Of a stretch of 15,338 bases of DNA, positions 6,057 to 13,951 are shown in pieces. Every line of letters begins with the position of its first letter. Within the stretch, counting starts at the first letter, position 1. Source of the DNA: Methylococcaceae bacterium (lineage in GTDB: Bacteria > Pseudomonadota > Gammaproteobacteria > Methylococcales > Methylomonadaceae); the NCBI GenBank assembly GCA_947484105.1, contig CANKON010000005.1, positions 1 through 15,338 on the forward strand, in the 5' to 3' direction. The translations under genes and the position numbers were made by a program. The notes beneath the pieces were generated by a model that had not been told where the DNA came from, searched no databases, and saw nothing but the letters and a program-made list of their open reading frames with translations.

Positions 6057-8489
6057 ATGTTTCTGAGAAATTTACCGGTTAAGCGCAAACTGCTGGCGAT
6101 GCTCGTATTGCCGTTGTTGAGTGTTATCGCCTTTAGTAGCACGATAATCATTGAACGGTTTCAAGATGTTAAACAATCACAACAGTTAATTCATGACGCG
6201 CAGTTTTTCGCTCAATTAGGTATCGTTACGCATAATTTGCAAAAAGAACGTGGTACATCTGTAGCTTTTGTGAGCAGTAAAGGTGCGAAAATGGCTGATA
6301 AGCTGCCAATCATGCGTTTGGACAGTGATAAATCTTTAATTCCACTAATAGAAAACCTTAAAAATCGTATTGCAGCAGGCAATTCCGCCATGCAAAACAC
6401 GTTAGATACGCTCGCAAAATTAACAGAATTGCGTAAAAAAGCAGATGATTTTCAAATCGACGGACTAGCTTGTGCGGGACAATATACAAATATCATTCAA
6501 TCGTTATTAGAACTTTCAAATACTGTTGGAAAATTATCAACAAACGCTGAAATTATGCGTGGTGCGAACACTTATTCTGCCTATATGAATATGAAAGAGC
6601 GTGCTGGACGCGAACGTGCGATTTTGGCGGGCATTTTTGCTCTCGATAAAATGGATTTACCGCATTTGTTGAAGTTATCAGGAAATTTAGGTGAATCTAA
6701 CGCAAGCTATCAACAATTCATCCAAATCGCAACGCCTGATCAAATCGAATTTCATAAAAAAACCGTGACGGGAAAATCAATTACTGACGTAGATACAATG
6801 CGAAAACACGCACTTGAATCGGCATTAGACGTTTCATTGGGAATTGATAGTGCTTATTGGTTTGAGCAAGCTACAGCACGAATCAATTTAATGAAAACGG
6901 TTGAAGATAAATTAGTCGGTGATTTATTAAACAGTGCATTGGCGATTAAATCAAAAGCTACAACTGCGTTAATTGCTGTTTTAATTATTACTCTATTGAT
7001 TATTTTCTTAGCGTTCTTTTTAATTACAAAAGTCTCACACGCTATTATCGAACCCTTGCATTTAATGCAACGTACTATTTTTGACGTGAATAAATCGGGA
7101 GATTATTCTAAAAAATTGGATTATCACTCTACAGATGAAATAGGCGAAACCGCCGTCGCATTCAATACGTTAATGGGAACATTAAAAACGGCTCTGTCAA
7201 ATGTAAACAAAGTAATGGAAGCCATTTCACACGGCGAATTTAACGTTAACGTTGATATTGAAGTACATGGTGATTTAGCAGAATTAAAACGCAGCGTAAA
7301 TGAAACAGTAGGACAACTTAAATCCACAATGTCTGCGTTAAATGGTGTCATGGATTCGCTTTATAACGCCGATTTTTCCAGTGAGATTGTTGCAAAAAAT
7401 GTACAGGGAAATTATAAGCAAATTATTGATAAGGCAATCAATTCAGAAACTGCGCTTCGCGTGATGCTTACTAACATTGGCTCAGTGATGAAAAATGTCG
7501 CAGCGGGTGATGTTAATCATCGTGTAACAGCGGACGGTCGCGGTGAATTATTTACGTTGAAAAATAATATTAACAGCACCCTCGTCTCGCTAGAAAGTTT
7601 AAATGATATTGTTCACATTGCCGAAGCGTTAGCACGCGGTGATTTAACGCAATCCATTCAAACTAACTATCCAGGTGTGTTTGGTAAGGTGACCGTTTGC
7701 ATGAATAACACTGCTGACAATTTAAAGCATTTGATTGGTAATGTGCATGATACGGCGGAAATGATTAGCTCAGCGGCAAAAGAAATTGCGGCAGGCAATA
7801 ATGATTTATCTCATCGCACCGAAGAACAAGCAGCAAGTTTGGAAGAAACGGCGGCGAGTATGGAAGAACTCACTGGTACAGTGCAGCAAAATAATACCCA
7901 TGCTGAAGAAGCCAATGTAATGGCAAATAGTGCCGCAGAAATTGCGTTACGCGGTGTGGAGGTGGTGAATTCGGTAGTTACCACAATGGAAGACATCAAT
8001 AATTCGTCGCATCGCATTGTCGATATTATTTCAGTCATTGATGACATTGCTTTTCAAACCAATATTTTGGCGTTAAATGCTGCCGTTGAAGCGGCAAGAG
8101 CAGGTGATTCTGGAAAGGGTTTTGCCGTTGTAGCAATTGAAGTTCGGAATTTGGCACAACGTGCGGCGAATGCAGCAGGTGAAATTAAACGGTTAATCAG
8201 CGATTCCGTTGAACGCGTATCAGATGGAAGTAAGCAAGTTGGCGACGCGGGGCGAACAATGGAACAAATTGTAAGCTCGATTCGCAATGTGTCTGTCATT
8301 ATCAACGAAATTACCGCCGCGTCCGAAGAACAAACATCGGGAATTAGCCAAGTAAATATAGCCATTCGGCAAATGGATGATGTGACGCAACAAAATGCCG
8401 CGTTGGTTGAACAAGCCGCCGCCGCCGCTGAATCACTCGAAGATCAAACCCGTGATTTAACCAACGCGCTGAAAAGTTTCAAGGTTTAA
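6057..8489 (+). CDS. Methyl-accepting chemotaxis protein with NIT-type sensor domain and poly-HAMP linker
   Basis: 810 residues, long for a receptor. Layout: TM1 (about 11-33); an all-helical periplasmic domain (about 45-297) with [14 protein letters not shown] (61-74) and [14 protein letters not shown] (181-194), the blocks typical of the nitrate/nitrite-sensing NIT fold; TM2 (about 301-325); five HAMP-like units (326-562); and a long MCP signalling coiled coil (565-810). The hairpin tip [20 protein letters not shown] (664-683) is canonical for CheA/CheW binding. Next to it FAVVAIEVR carries Ile694 where Gly, Asp or Ser is usual. [17 protein letters not shown] (589-605) is the first methylation helix. 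The protein ends in KSFKV with no CheR-binding pentapeptide. A ribosome site TAGGA (6044-6048) sits 8 nt before the ATG, and a sigma-28 promoter is upstream. The ligand may be nitrate or nitrite by family, but this is inference. Confidence 0.95.
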   Translation: MFLRNLPVKRKLLAMLVLPLLSVIAFSSTIIIERFQDVKQSQQLIHDAQFFAQLGIVTHNLQKERGTSVAFVSSKGAKMADKLPIMRLDSDKSLIPLIENLKNRIAAGNSAMQNTLDTLAKLTELRKKADDFQIDGLACAGQYTNIIQSLLELSNTVGKLSTNAEIMRGANTYSAYMNMKERAGRERAILAGIFALDKMDLPHLLKLSGNLGESNASYQQFIQIATPDQIEFHKKTVTGKSITDVDTMRKHALESALDVSLGIDSAYWFEQATARINLMKTVEDKLVGDLLNSALAIKSKATTALIAVLIITLLIIFLAFFLITKVSHAIIEPLHLMQRTIFDVNKSGDYSKKLDYHSTDEIGETAVAFNTLMGTLKTALSNVNKVMEAISHGEFNVNVDIEVHGDLAELKRSVNETVGQLKSTMSALNGVMDSLYNADFSSEIVAKNVQGNYKQIIDKAINSETALRVMLTNIGSVMKNVAAGDVNHRVTADGRGELFTLKNNINSTLVSLESLNDIVHIAEALARGDLTQSIQTNYPGVFGKVTVCMNNTADNLKHLIGNVHDTAEMISSAAKEIAAGNNDLSHRTEEQAASLEETAASMEELTGTVQQNNTHAEEANVMANSAAEIALRGVEVVNSVVTTMEDINNSSHRIVDIISVIDDIAFQTNILALNAAVEAARAGDSGKGFAVVAIEVRNLAQRAANAAGEIKRLISDSVERVSDGSKQVGDAGRTMEQIVSSIRNVSVIINEITAASEEQTSGISQVNIAIRQMDDVTQQNAALVEQAAAAAESLEDQTRDLTNALKSFKV
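7032..7742 (+). repeat. Five tandem HAMP-like units in the receptor (protein-level repeat)
   Basis: Within the chemotaxis receptor a turn motif recurs as SGDY (347), HGEF (392), NADF (437), AGDV (483) and RGDL (527). The intervals are 45, 45, 46 and 44 residues. Each motif is followed after about 20-25 residues by a helix with Asn/Leu heptads (for example [27 protein letters not shown]). The first unit is the classical HAMP after TM2; the other four are divergent copies. The DNA of the units is not similar, so the duplication is old. Confidence 0.7.
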
Positions 8490-8503
8490 TTCACGAACTT
8501 TTG

Positions 8504-8527
8504 TGACGGATTAAACGTAATCCGTCA
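8504..8527 (+). terminator. Perfect 10-bp hairpin between convergent receptor and ribE genes
   Basis: TGACGGATTA, loop AACG, then TAATCCGTCA: ten Watson-Crick pairs around a 4-nt loop. It lies 15 nt after the receptor stop and 25 nt beyond the ribE stop, where a shared terminator is expected. Neither strand shows a real U tract after the stem, so efficiency is uncertain. It could instead protect the 3' ends of processed transcripts. Confidence 0.55.
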
Positions 8528-8551
8528 TCACGTTTAGCATCATAGCCCGCG

Positions 8552-9211
8552 CTATTTCACTAAAAAACCACTGTTTTGTAAAAGTTCCATTGTGACCGCC
8601 GAACACGATTTTGCAGCCGCCTCGCCTTTCATTAACCGCTCCATATAACGCGCTAACACGTCAACTTCTAAATTTACTTTTGTTCCAACCACCGCATCGT
8701 TTAACGTGGTTTCTTTCAAGGTATGCGGCACGATGTTAATGCCAAAACTCGCGCCGTTCACGCTGTTCACCGTCAAACTAATGCCGTTAATGCAAATAGA
8801 ACCTTTTTGCGCGATATATTTGGCTAAATCATCTGGAGCTTGAATCGTAAAACGAATCGAACGCCCGTCCGATTTTTTCTCGATAATTATGCCAACGCCA
8901 TCAACATGACCACTCACAATATGACCACCTAAACGAGTTGTTGGTGTGAGAGCCAATTCCAAATTAACGGCTGTTCCAATTTGCGAGTGTGCCAAACAAG
9001 TATGCGCCAGCGTTTCATTCGATACGTCCGCGATAAAATAATCAGTACCTAATTCGACAGCGGTTAAACACACGCCATTCACTGCAATACTGTCGCCCAA
9101 ATTTGCTTCGGCGAGCGATAATTTTCCTGTGTGAATGCTTAAACGAACATCGCCACCGCGTGGTGTAATCGCCGTAATTTTTCCAACCGCTAAAATAATG
9201 CCTGTGAACAT
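8552..9211 (-). CDS. ribE: Riboflavin synthase, alpha chain
   Basis: 219 residues, the usual length. It catalyses the last step of riboflavin synthesis: dismutation of two 6,7-dimethyl-8-ribityllumazine molecules to riboflavin, in the cytoplasm as a trimer. It begins with the invariant MFTGI and has two tandem lumazine-binding barrels: 1 to about 95 with NGVCLTAV (45-52), and about 97-190 with LGGHIVSGHVDG (94-105) and NGISLTVN (142-149). C48, H102 and S146 fall at the same numbers as the active-site residues of the E. coli enzyme. The final 30 or so residues form the trimerisation helix region. GAGGG, 9 nt before the ATG, is a good ribosome site. The gene lies 49 nt downstream of the cation ATPase, but a TATAAT in the gap suggests its own promoter. 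The symbol follows ribE usage; E. coli calls it ribC. Confidence 0.97.
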   Translation of the reverse strand: MFTGIILAVGKITAITPRGGDVRLSIHTGKLSLAEANLGDSIAVNGVCLTAVELGTDYFIADVSNETLAHTCLAHSQIGTAVNLELALTPTTRLGGHIVSGHVDGVGIIIEKKSDGRSIRFTIQAPDDLAKYIAQKGSICINGISLTVNSVNGASFGINIVPHTLKETTLNDAVVGTKVNLEVDVLARYMERLMKGEAAAKSCSAVTMELLQNSGFLVK

Positions 9212-9245
9212 GTGTGATTTCCCTCTTATGTGTTAATTTGCCGCT

Positions 9246-9251
9246 ATTATA
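9246..9251 (-). promoter_or_regulatory. Consensus -10 box for ribE
   Basis: A perfect TATAAT on the minus strand, 34 nt before the ribE start codon. The best-spaced -35 (TGCGTG, inside the end of the ATPase gene) is poor, so this may be an activator-dependent or weak start. ribE could also be read through from the ATPase gene. Confidence 0.45.
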
Positions 9252-9260
9252 CGGAGCAAC

Positions 9261-11873
9261 CTAAAACACACGCAGTAACCCTTTTCGTATTTCTTCAAAA
9301 AATAAGATTGAACTTGCCACAAAAGCTGCAATTCCCCATTCCAACGTCGTTAAATCAACTGTTTTAAAAACAAGTTGAGCAGGTCGCCATTGCACCATCA
9401 CAACTTGCAAAATCAAGATGCTAATCAGCGATAACCACAACAAATAATTGCTAAAAAAATGGCGATTAAATGCACTTTCTTTTTCCGAACGGGCATTGAA
9501 CACATTGAAAATTTGAAACAACACAAACGTTGTAAAAGCGAGTGTGCTGGCGTGTTTGACGCTGTGAAAATGCAAATCTAAAAATAAAATCCCCAGCGTG
9601 CCGATTGCCATCGTCGCACCGTAACTAAGCAAATTACTTAATCGTCGCCACGACAATAATTGTTCATCTTTTGGGCGCGGCGGTTCGAGCATCGCATTAA
9701 ATCGTACAGCATCTACGCCGAGTGATATTGCAGGCGGTCCATCCATAATGATGTTAATCCAAAGTAATTGAATCGCAGTGAAAGGCAACGGTAAACCCAC
9801 TAACGGCGCAATTGCCACACACAAAATCGCGCCGATATTGGTGGATAATTGAAAACGAATAAATTTCACCATATTTTCATAAATGCCGCGTCCTTCGTGA
9901 ATGGCGTTCACAATTGCTGCAAAATTATCATCGGTTAAAATCATCGTGGCGGCTTCTTGCGCGACATCCGTTCCTGATTTGCCCATCGCAATCCCAATAT
10001 CCGCATTTTTTAACGCGGGCGCATCATTCACACCATCACCCGTCATCGCCACAACGTGACCTTGATTTTTCAAACTGTTCACAAGGCGTAATTTTTGTTC
10101 GGGTGCAATTCGGGCAAAAACACCGATTTGATTGATTTGCGCGGTCAGTTGTTCGTCGCTTAATTGTGCAAGTTGATTTCCGTCAAGCGTGTCGCCTGTT
10201 AATCCTAATTCCCGCGCAATCGCATTCGCGGTATTTTTTTGATCCCCCGTAATCATTTTGATGGCAATGCCAGCACGTTGACATAATTCAATTGCCGCGC
10301 GAACTTCAGAACGGGGCGGGTCTTGCAAGCCAATTAACGCGACAAATTCCAGCGCGTCGATATAACGCAACAAATGACCGTCTTGCGAAAATTCTGACAC
10401 AGGAATTATTTTGGTCGCAATTGCTAAAACGCGCAATCCTTTGTTTGCCATAGTGATATTTTTTTCTAGTAAGTATTCGGCATTGCAACGGGCTAGTAAA
10501 ACTTCGGGTGCACCTTTTACAAAAATACGAATTTCTTCACCCATTTGGTGAAACGTCGCCATGAATTTGTATTCGGCATCAAAAGGAATTTCGGCAAGGC
10601 GTGGAAATGTGGGTTCTGTAGATTCTTTGAATAATCCTTTTTTTGCCGCTAAAACTAACAACGCGCCTTCCATTGGATCGCCGATAATTGTTTGATTGAG
10701 GCATTGACTGTCGTTACACAATACAAGTGGTAGCGATAATTTTTGCGATTCTAATTCAGAAATGGGCGGCGTAATGTCACCTTTAATGTCGTAGCCTTCG
10801 CCGCTGACGGAATAAAATTGACCGTTGTAAAAAAATTCGCGTACCGTCATTTGATTAACGGTGAGCGTTCCCGTTTTGTCGGTGCAAATCACGGTAGTGC
10901 AACCTAGCGTTTCAACAGCAGCTAGACGTTTCACAATCGCTTTTTGTTTTGCCATGCGGTGCATTCCTAACGCTAATGTGACCGTCACAACCGCTGGCAA
11001 ACCTTCGGGAATCGCGGCAACCGCTAACGCAATCGCGGTAAAAGCAGTATCAATCAACGGTTCACCCCGCCACAACGCGCTGATAAATAAAATAATCACG
11101 ATTAAAAGCGCAATGGTGGCTAATTTTTTGCCTAAATTATTAAGTTGAATTTGCAGTGGCGTGGCATCTTCTTCGGTTTGATTGAGCAACGTCGCTAATT
11201 GCCCGATTTCAGTTTCCATACCCGTTGCGGTGACTAACATTTCAGCGCGTCCGTGCGTGATGACGTTATTCATGTAAAGCATATTGCACCGTTCCGCGAG
11301 CGGTATCGTTGAATCGTCAATCGATTCAATACTTTTACTCACGGGCAACGATTCACCTGTTAAGGCAGATTCATCCACTTGCAAACTGTATCCATGAATA
11401 AGTCGTCCATCAGCAGGAATTTTATCGCCCGCTTCGAGCAAAACAATATCGCCTTGAACTAATTCTTTCGCGGACAGTTCAACAATAATACCGTTGCGGC
11501 GAACTTTGGCTTGCAATGTCAGCATTTTTTTTAAGGCTGCCAGTGATTTTTCAGCCTGAAATTCTTGATAAAATCCCAAAAGCGCATTCACGATAACAAC
11601 GACCATAATTACCGCGCCATCCGCCACATCACCAATCATCGTCGCCACAATCGCAGCAGCCATTAACACCAAAATCAAGACACTTTCAAATTGTGCGAGC
11701 AACAATTTCCACAATGGTAACGGGGGTTTTTCAATTAACTGATTGAAACCATCACGTTTTAAACGTTCTGACACCGTTAAATCATTTAACCCCGTGATTT
11801 CAGAAACATTTTGTTGTTGCAAGGCGTGTTCAATTGTGAGGCAATGCCAATCAATTTTTTGTTTAGTCATCAT
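9261..11873 (-). CDS. P2A-type cation ATPase, SPCA/Pmr1-like Ca2+ (or Mn2+) pump
   Basis: 870 residues, with the full P2-type layout and no EF hand or metal-binding extension. Seen: cation-ATPase N-terminal domain (about 8-75), actuator TGES (172-175), M4 AAIPEGLP (286-293, E290), phosphorylation site TDKTGTLT (331-338, D332), nucleotide-binding KGAPE (453-457), hinge TGDGVNDAP (611-619), and six C-terminal membrane helices. M6 reads NIIMDGPPAISLGV (707-720): N707 and D711 are kept, while Met replaces the Thr of SERCA. This is the single-site pattern of secretory-pathway Ca2+/Mn2+ pumps. At the position of yeast Pmr1 Gln783, important for Mn2+, there is Ile716. It probably exports Ca2+ across the inner membrane. 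AGGA lies 4 nt before the first ATG and 7 nt before the second (11870), so the true start may be the second Met. It is divergent from the hemerythrin kinase. Confidence 0.9.
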   Translation of the reverse strand: MMTKQKIDWHCLTIEHALQQQNVSEITGLNDLTVSERLKRDGFNQLIEKPPLPLWKLLLAQFESVLILVLMAAAIVATMIGDVADGAVIMVVVIVNALLGFYQEFQAEKSLAALKKMLTLQAKVRRNGIIVELSAKELVQGDIVLLEAGDKIPADGRLIHGYSLQVDESALTGESLPVSKSIESIDDSTIPLAERCNMLYMNNVITHGRAEMLVTATGMETEIGQLATLLNQTEEDATPLQIQLNNLGKKLATIALLIVIILFISALWRGEPLIDTAFTAIALAVAAIPEGLPAVVTVTLALGMHRMAKQKAIVKRLAAVETLGCTTVICTDKTGTLTVNQMTVREFFYNGQFYSVSGEGYDIKGDITPPISELESQKLSLPLVLCNDSQCLNQTIIGDPMEGALLVLAAKKGLFKESTEPTFPRLAEIPFDAEYKFMATFHQMGEEIRIFVKGAPEVLLARCNAEYLLEKNITMANKGLRVLAIATKIIPVSEFSQDGHLLRYIDALEFVALIGLQDPPRSEVRAAIELCQRAGIAIKMITGDQKNTANAIARELGLTGDTLDGNQLAQLSDEQLTAQINQIGVFARIAPEQKLRLVNSLKNQGHVVAMTGDGVNDAPALKNADIGIAMGKSGTDVAQEAATMILTDDNFAAIVNAIHEGRGIYENMVKFIRFQLSTNIGAILCVAIAPLVGLPLPFTAIQLLWINIIMDGPPAISLGVDAVRFNAMLEPPRPKDEQLLSWRRLSNLLSYGATMAIGTLGILFLDLHFHSVKHASTLAFTTFVLFQIFNVFNARSEKESAFNRHFFSNYLLWLSLISILILQVVMVQWRPAQLVFKTVDLTTLEWGIAAFVASSILFFEEIRKGLLRVF

Positions 11874-11887
11874 GTGTTCCTCATGTG

Positions 11888-11916
11888 TTAAAAGCCAAAT
11901 TATGATTCAATATACT
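11888..11916 (+). promoter_or_regulatory. Sigma-70 promoter for the hemerythrin kinase operon
   Basis: TTAAAA (11888-11893) and TATACT (11911-11916) are separated by 17 nt; they match consensus at four and five of six positions. The leader would be about 50 nt. The element overlaps the minus-strand promoter at 11909-11936, so transcription in the two directions may compete. Confidence 0.55.
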
Positions 11917-11936
11917 CGCTACGTTACGCACAGCAA
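11909..11936 (-). promoter_or_regulatory. Candidate promoter for the cation ATPase gene
   Basis: TTGCTG (11931-11936) and TATATT (11909-11914) on the minus strand are separated by 16 nt, about 30 nt before the ATPase start. A second -10-like TATAAT (perfect, plus-strand positions 11941-11946) lies farther upstream but lacks a matching -35. Either or both may be used. Confidence 0.45.
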
Positions 11937-11974
11937 CGCCATTATAAGCACAACCCTGAAAGGCAAAAAAATTC

Positions 11975-13948
11975 ATGACCGCAATTGAGATATTTCCTTG
12001 GAATACTAATTTTGAAACGGGTATTTCTATCATCGATGAGCAACATAAAGGACTGATTAACTTACTAAACTTACTAATCAGTCACATCGCTTATCAATCG
12101 GATGCGCCAACATTAAACCTTGTTTTTGATGAACTTAAAGCTTATACGGTTAATCATTTTTCAACAGAAGAAAAAATATGGGAACAGTATTTTTCTGATG
12201 ATGCTTGGATAGAGTGGCATAAACACGCACACGTTGATTTCATTGCAGAAGTTATAGCAATCAAAGAAGAATCAGATAAACCGCTCGAAGACATTATTGA
12301 AGAAATTGTTAAATTTCTAACACATTGGCTTGCGTTTCATATTTTGGATTCTGATAAACGGATGGCAAAAGTGGTGTTAGCCTTGCCATCGGGAATTTCA
12401 CTCTCGCAGGCAAAAATTCAAGCCGATAAAGAAATGTCGGGGTCAACGCGCGTTCTGATTGACACGATTATGGGAATGTACGACCAATTAGCCAATCGTA
12501 CTGTCCAAATGACTAAAGAAATCAATAAACGTAAAGTTATTGAAGCAGAATTACAGCTAGCAAAAGAAAAAGCCGAAGCGGCAAACATCGCAAAAAGTAC
12601 CTTTATTTCCACAATGAGCCATGAATTACGCACGCCGTTAAATGCTATTTTAGGCTTTTCAGAATTGATGAGTTTAGATTCAACGGCAACGCCAAAACAA
12701 AAAGAAACGCTCGGCATTATCAATCGAAGTGGCGCACATTTGCTGAATATGATTAACGATGTATTGGATATTTCAAAAATTGAAGCGGGGCGACTGGAAT
12801 TAAATGTTCAAATTTTTGACTTAATCAAATTGCTACAAGATATTGGTGAAATGATTAACGTCCGAGCCATACAAAAACAGTTAGATTTTCGTTTAGATAT
12901 GGCTGCCGATATGCCGCAATTTATTAAATCGGATAGCGGAAAATTGCGCCAAGTGTTAATCAATTTATTGGGAAATGCCATTAAATTTACGGCAAAAGGA
13001 TCAGTTATTTTACGCGCTCGTCTTGAAGCCTCAATACTCGTATTTGAGGTCATTGACAGCGGGCGTGGCATTCCAATAGACAAACAACCCGAACTTTTCA
13101 AACCGTTTGTTCAATTGGTTCAAGATAATTTAGATTCAAAAGGCACAGGTTTAGGATTGGCAATTTCTAAATCGCTGATTGAATTGATGGGGGGGGAAAT
13201 TAGAGTTAGCAGTCAATTAAATGTAGGTTCGACATTTAAAATTGAATTACCTACCGAACTTGCCAATGCACCCGATGTCACAATGCGTGACAATCTCAAA
13301 ATAGTGAAAAGTCTCGCACCAAATCAAACAGCGTGGCGATTATTGATTGTGGATGACAATTTTGAGAATCGGTTATTGCTTTCATCCATTCTAATTCGCA
13401 TCGGTTTTGAGGTACGCGAAGCAAAAAATGGTCAAGAAGCGATTGACGTTTTTGAGCAATGGCAACCGCATTTAATTTGGATGGATATGCGAATGCCCGT
13501 GATGAACGGTTATGAAGCGACCTCGAAAATTTGCCAACTCAACGGCGGTGATAAAGTGAAAATTATTGCACTTACTGCAAGTGTTTTTGCTGAACAACAT
13601 CAAGCTATTCTCCAAGCAGGATGTGATGCGATATTAAGCAAACCGTTTCACACGTCAGAGATTTTTGCGGCATTAGCAAAGCATTTAGGCGTTAAATTTA
13701 TTTATCAAGAAGAAAGCGTGTTACCCGAAACATCGCCCTTTACAATCACCGCAGCAATGTTGACCGAATTGCCGTTAGAACTCTTTTCATCATTACACGA
13801 GGCGGCGTTGAAACTTGATATGGAAGAAGTTGATAGTGTGATTGAAAAAATCAATGCTATTTCGCCAGAAATTGCCGAAAATTTGGCTGAATTAGCAAAG
13901 AATCTTCAATTTGAACAAATTATCCAACTGATTGAAATCGGTAATTAA
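11975..13948 (+). CDS. Hybrid sensor histidine kinase with N-terminal bacteriohemerythrin domain
   Basis: 657 residues, apparently cytoplasmic (no signal or membrane segment). Layout: bacteriohemerythrin (about 5-135), coiled-coil linker (about 147-210), HisKA with MSHELRTPLNA (214-224, phospho-acceptor H216), HATPase_c with N330/N334, DSGRGIP (361-367) and GTGLGL (390-395), a receiver domain (454-572; D460/D461, phospho-acceptor D504, T534, K556), and a helical tail (about 590-657) with no DNA-binding motif. All seven di-iron ligands of hemerythrins are present: H24, H61, E65, H82, H86, H122 and D127. The protein should therefore bind O2 (or respond to iron, redox or NO) and pass the signal by phosphorelay. 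A separate Hpt protein and output regulator must lie elsewhere. The tail resembles those of other hybrid kinases and lacks an obvious Hpt histidine. The permease gene follows after 3 nt. Confidence 0.93.
   Translation: MTAIEIFPWNTNFETGISIIDEQHKGLINLLNLLISHIAYQSDAPTLNLVFDELKAYTVNHFSTEEKIWEQYFSDDAWIEWHKHAHVDFIAEVIAIKEESDKPLEDIIEEIVKFLTHWLAFHILDSDKRMAKVVLALPSGISLSQAKIQADKEMSGSTRVLIDTIMGMYDQLANRTVQMTKEINKRKVIEAELQLAKEKAEAANIAKSTFISTMSHELRTPLNAILGFSELMSLDSTATPKQKETLGIINRSGAHLLNMINDVLDISKIEAGRLELNVQIFDLIKLLQDIGEMINVRAIQKQLDFRLDMAADMPQFIKSDSGKLRQVLINLLGNAIKFTAKGSVILRARLEASILVFEVIDSGRGIPIDKQPELFKPFVQLVQDNLDSKGTGLGLAISKSLIELMGGEIRVSSQLNVGSTFKIELPTELANAPDVTMRDNLKIVKSLAPNQTAWRLLIVDDNFENRLLLSSILIRIGFEVREAKNGQEAIDVFEQWQPHLIWMDMRMPVMNGYEATSKICQLNGGDKVKIIALTASVFAEQHQAILQAGCDAILSKPFHTSEIFAALAKHLGVKFIYQEESVLPETSPFTITAAMLTELPLELFSSLHEAALKLDMEEVDSVIEKINAISPEIAENLAELAKNLQFEQIIQLIEIGN
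13189..13196 (+). repeat. G8 homopolymer inside the kinase ATPase domain
   Basis: Eight consecutive G span ATG GGG GGG GAA, coding Met-Gly-Gly-Glu at residues 405-408, in an otherwise AT-rich window. A change of one G would frameshift the gene and remove the receiver domain. Confidence 0.9.
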
Positions 13949-13951
13949 AAA

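Noticed and set aside
5912..6151. Minus-strand 79-codon open frame before and across the receptor start
   Set aside because: It overlaps the sigma-28 promoter, the ribosome site and the first 30 or so codons of the receptor. No recognisable protein features.
8414..8428. GCC trinucleotide run near the 3' end of the receptor as a possible microsatellite
   Set aside because: It encodes the Ala-rich segment found at this place in most chemoreceptors and is short.
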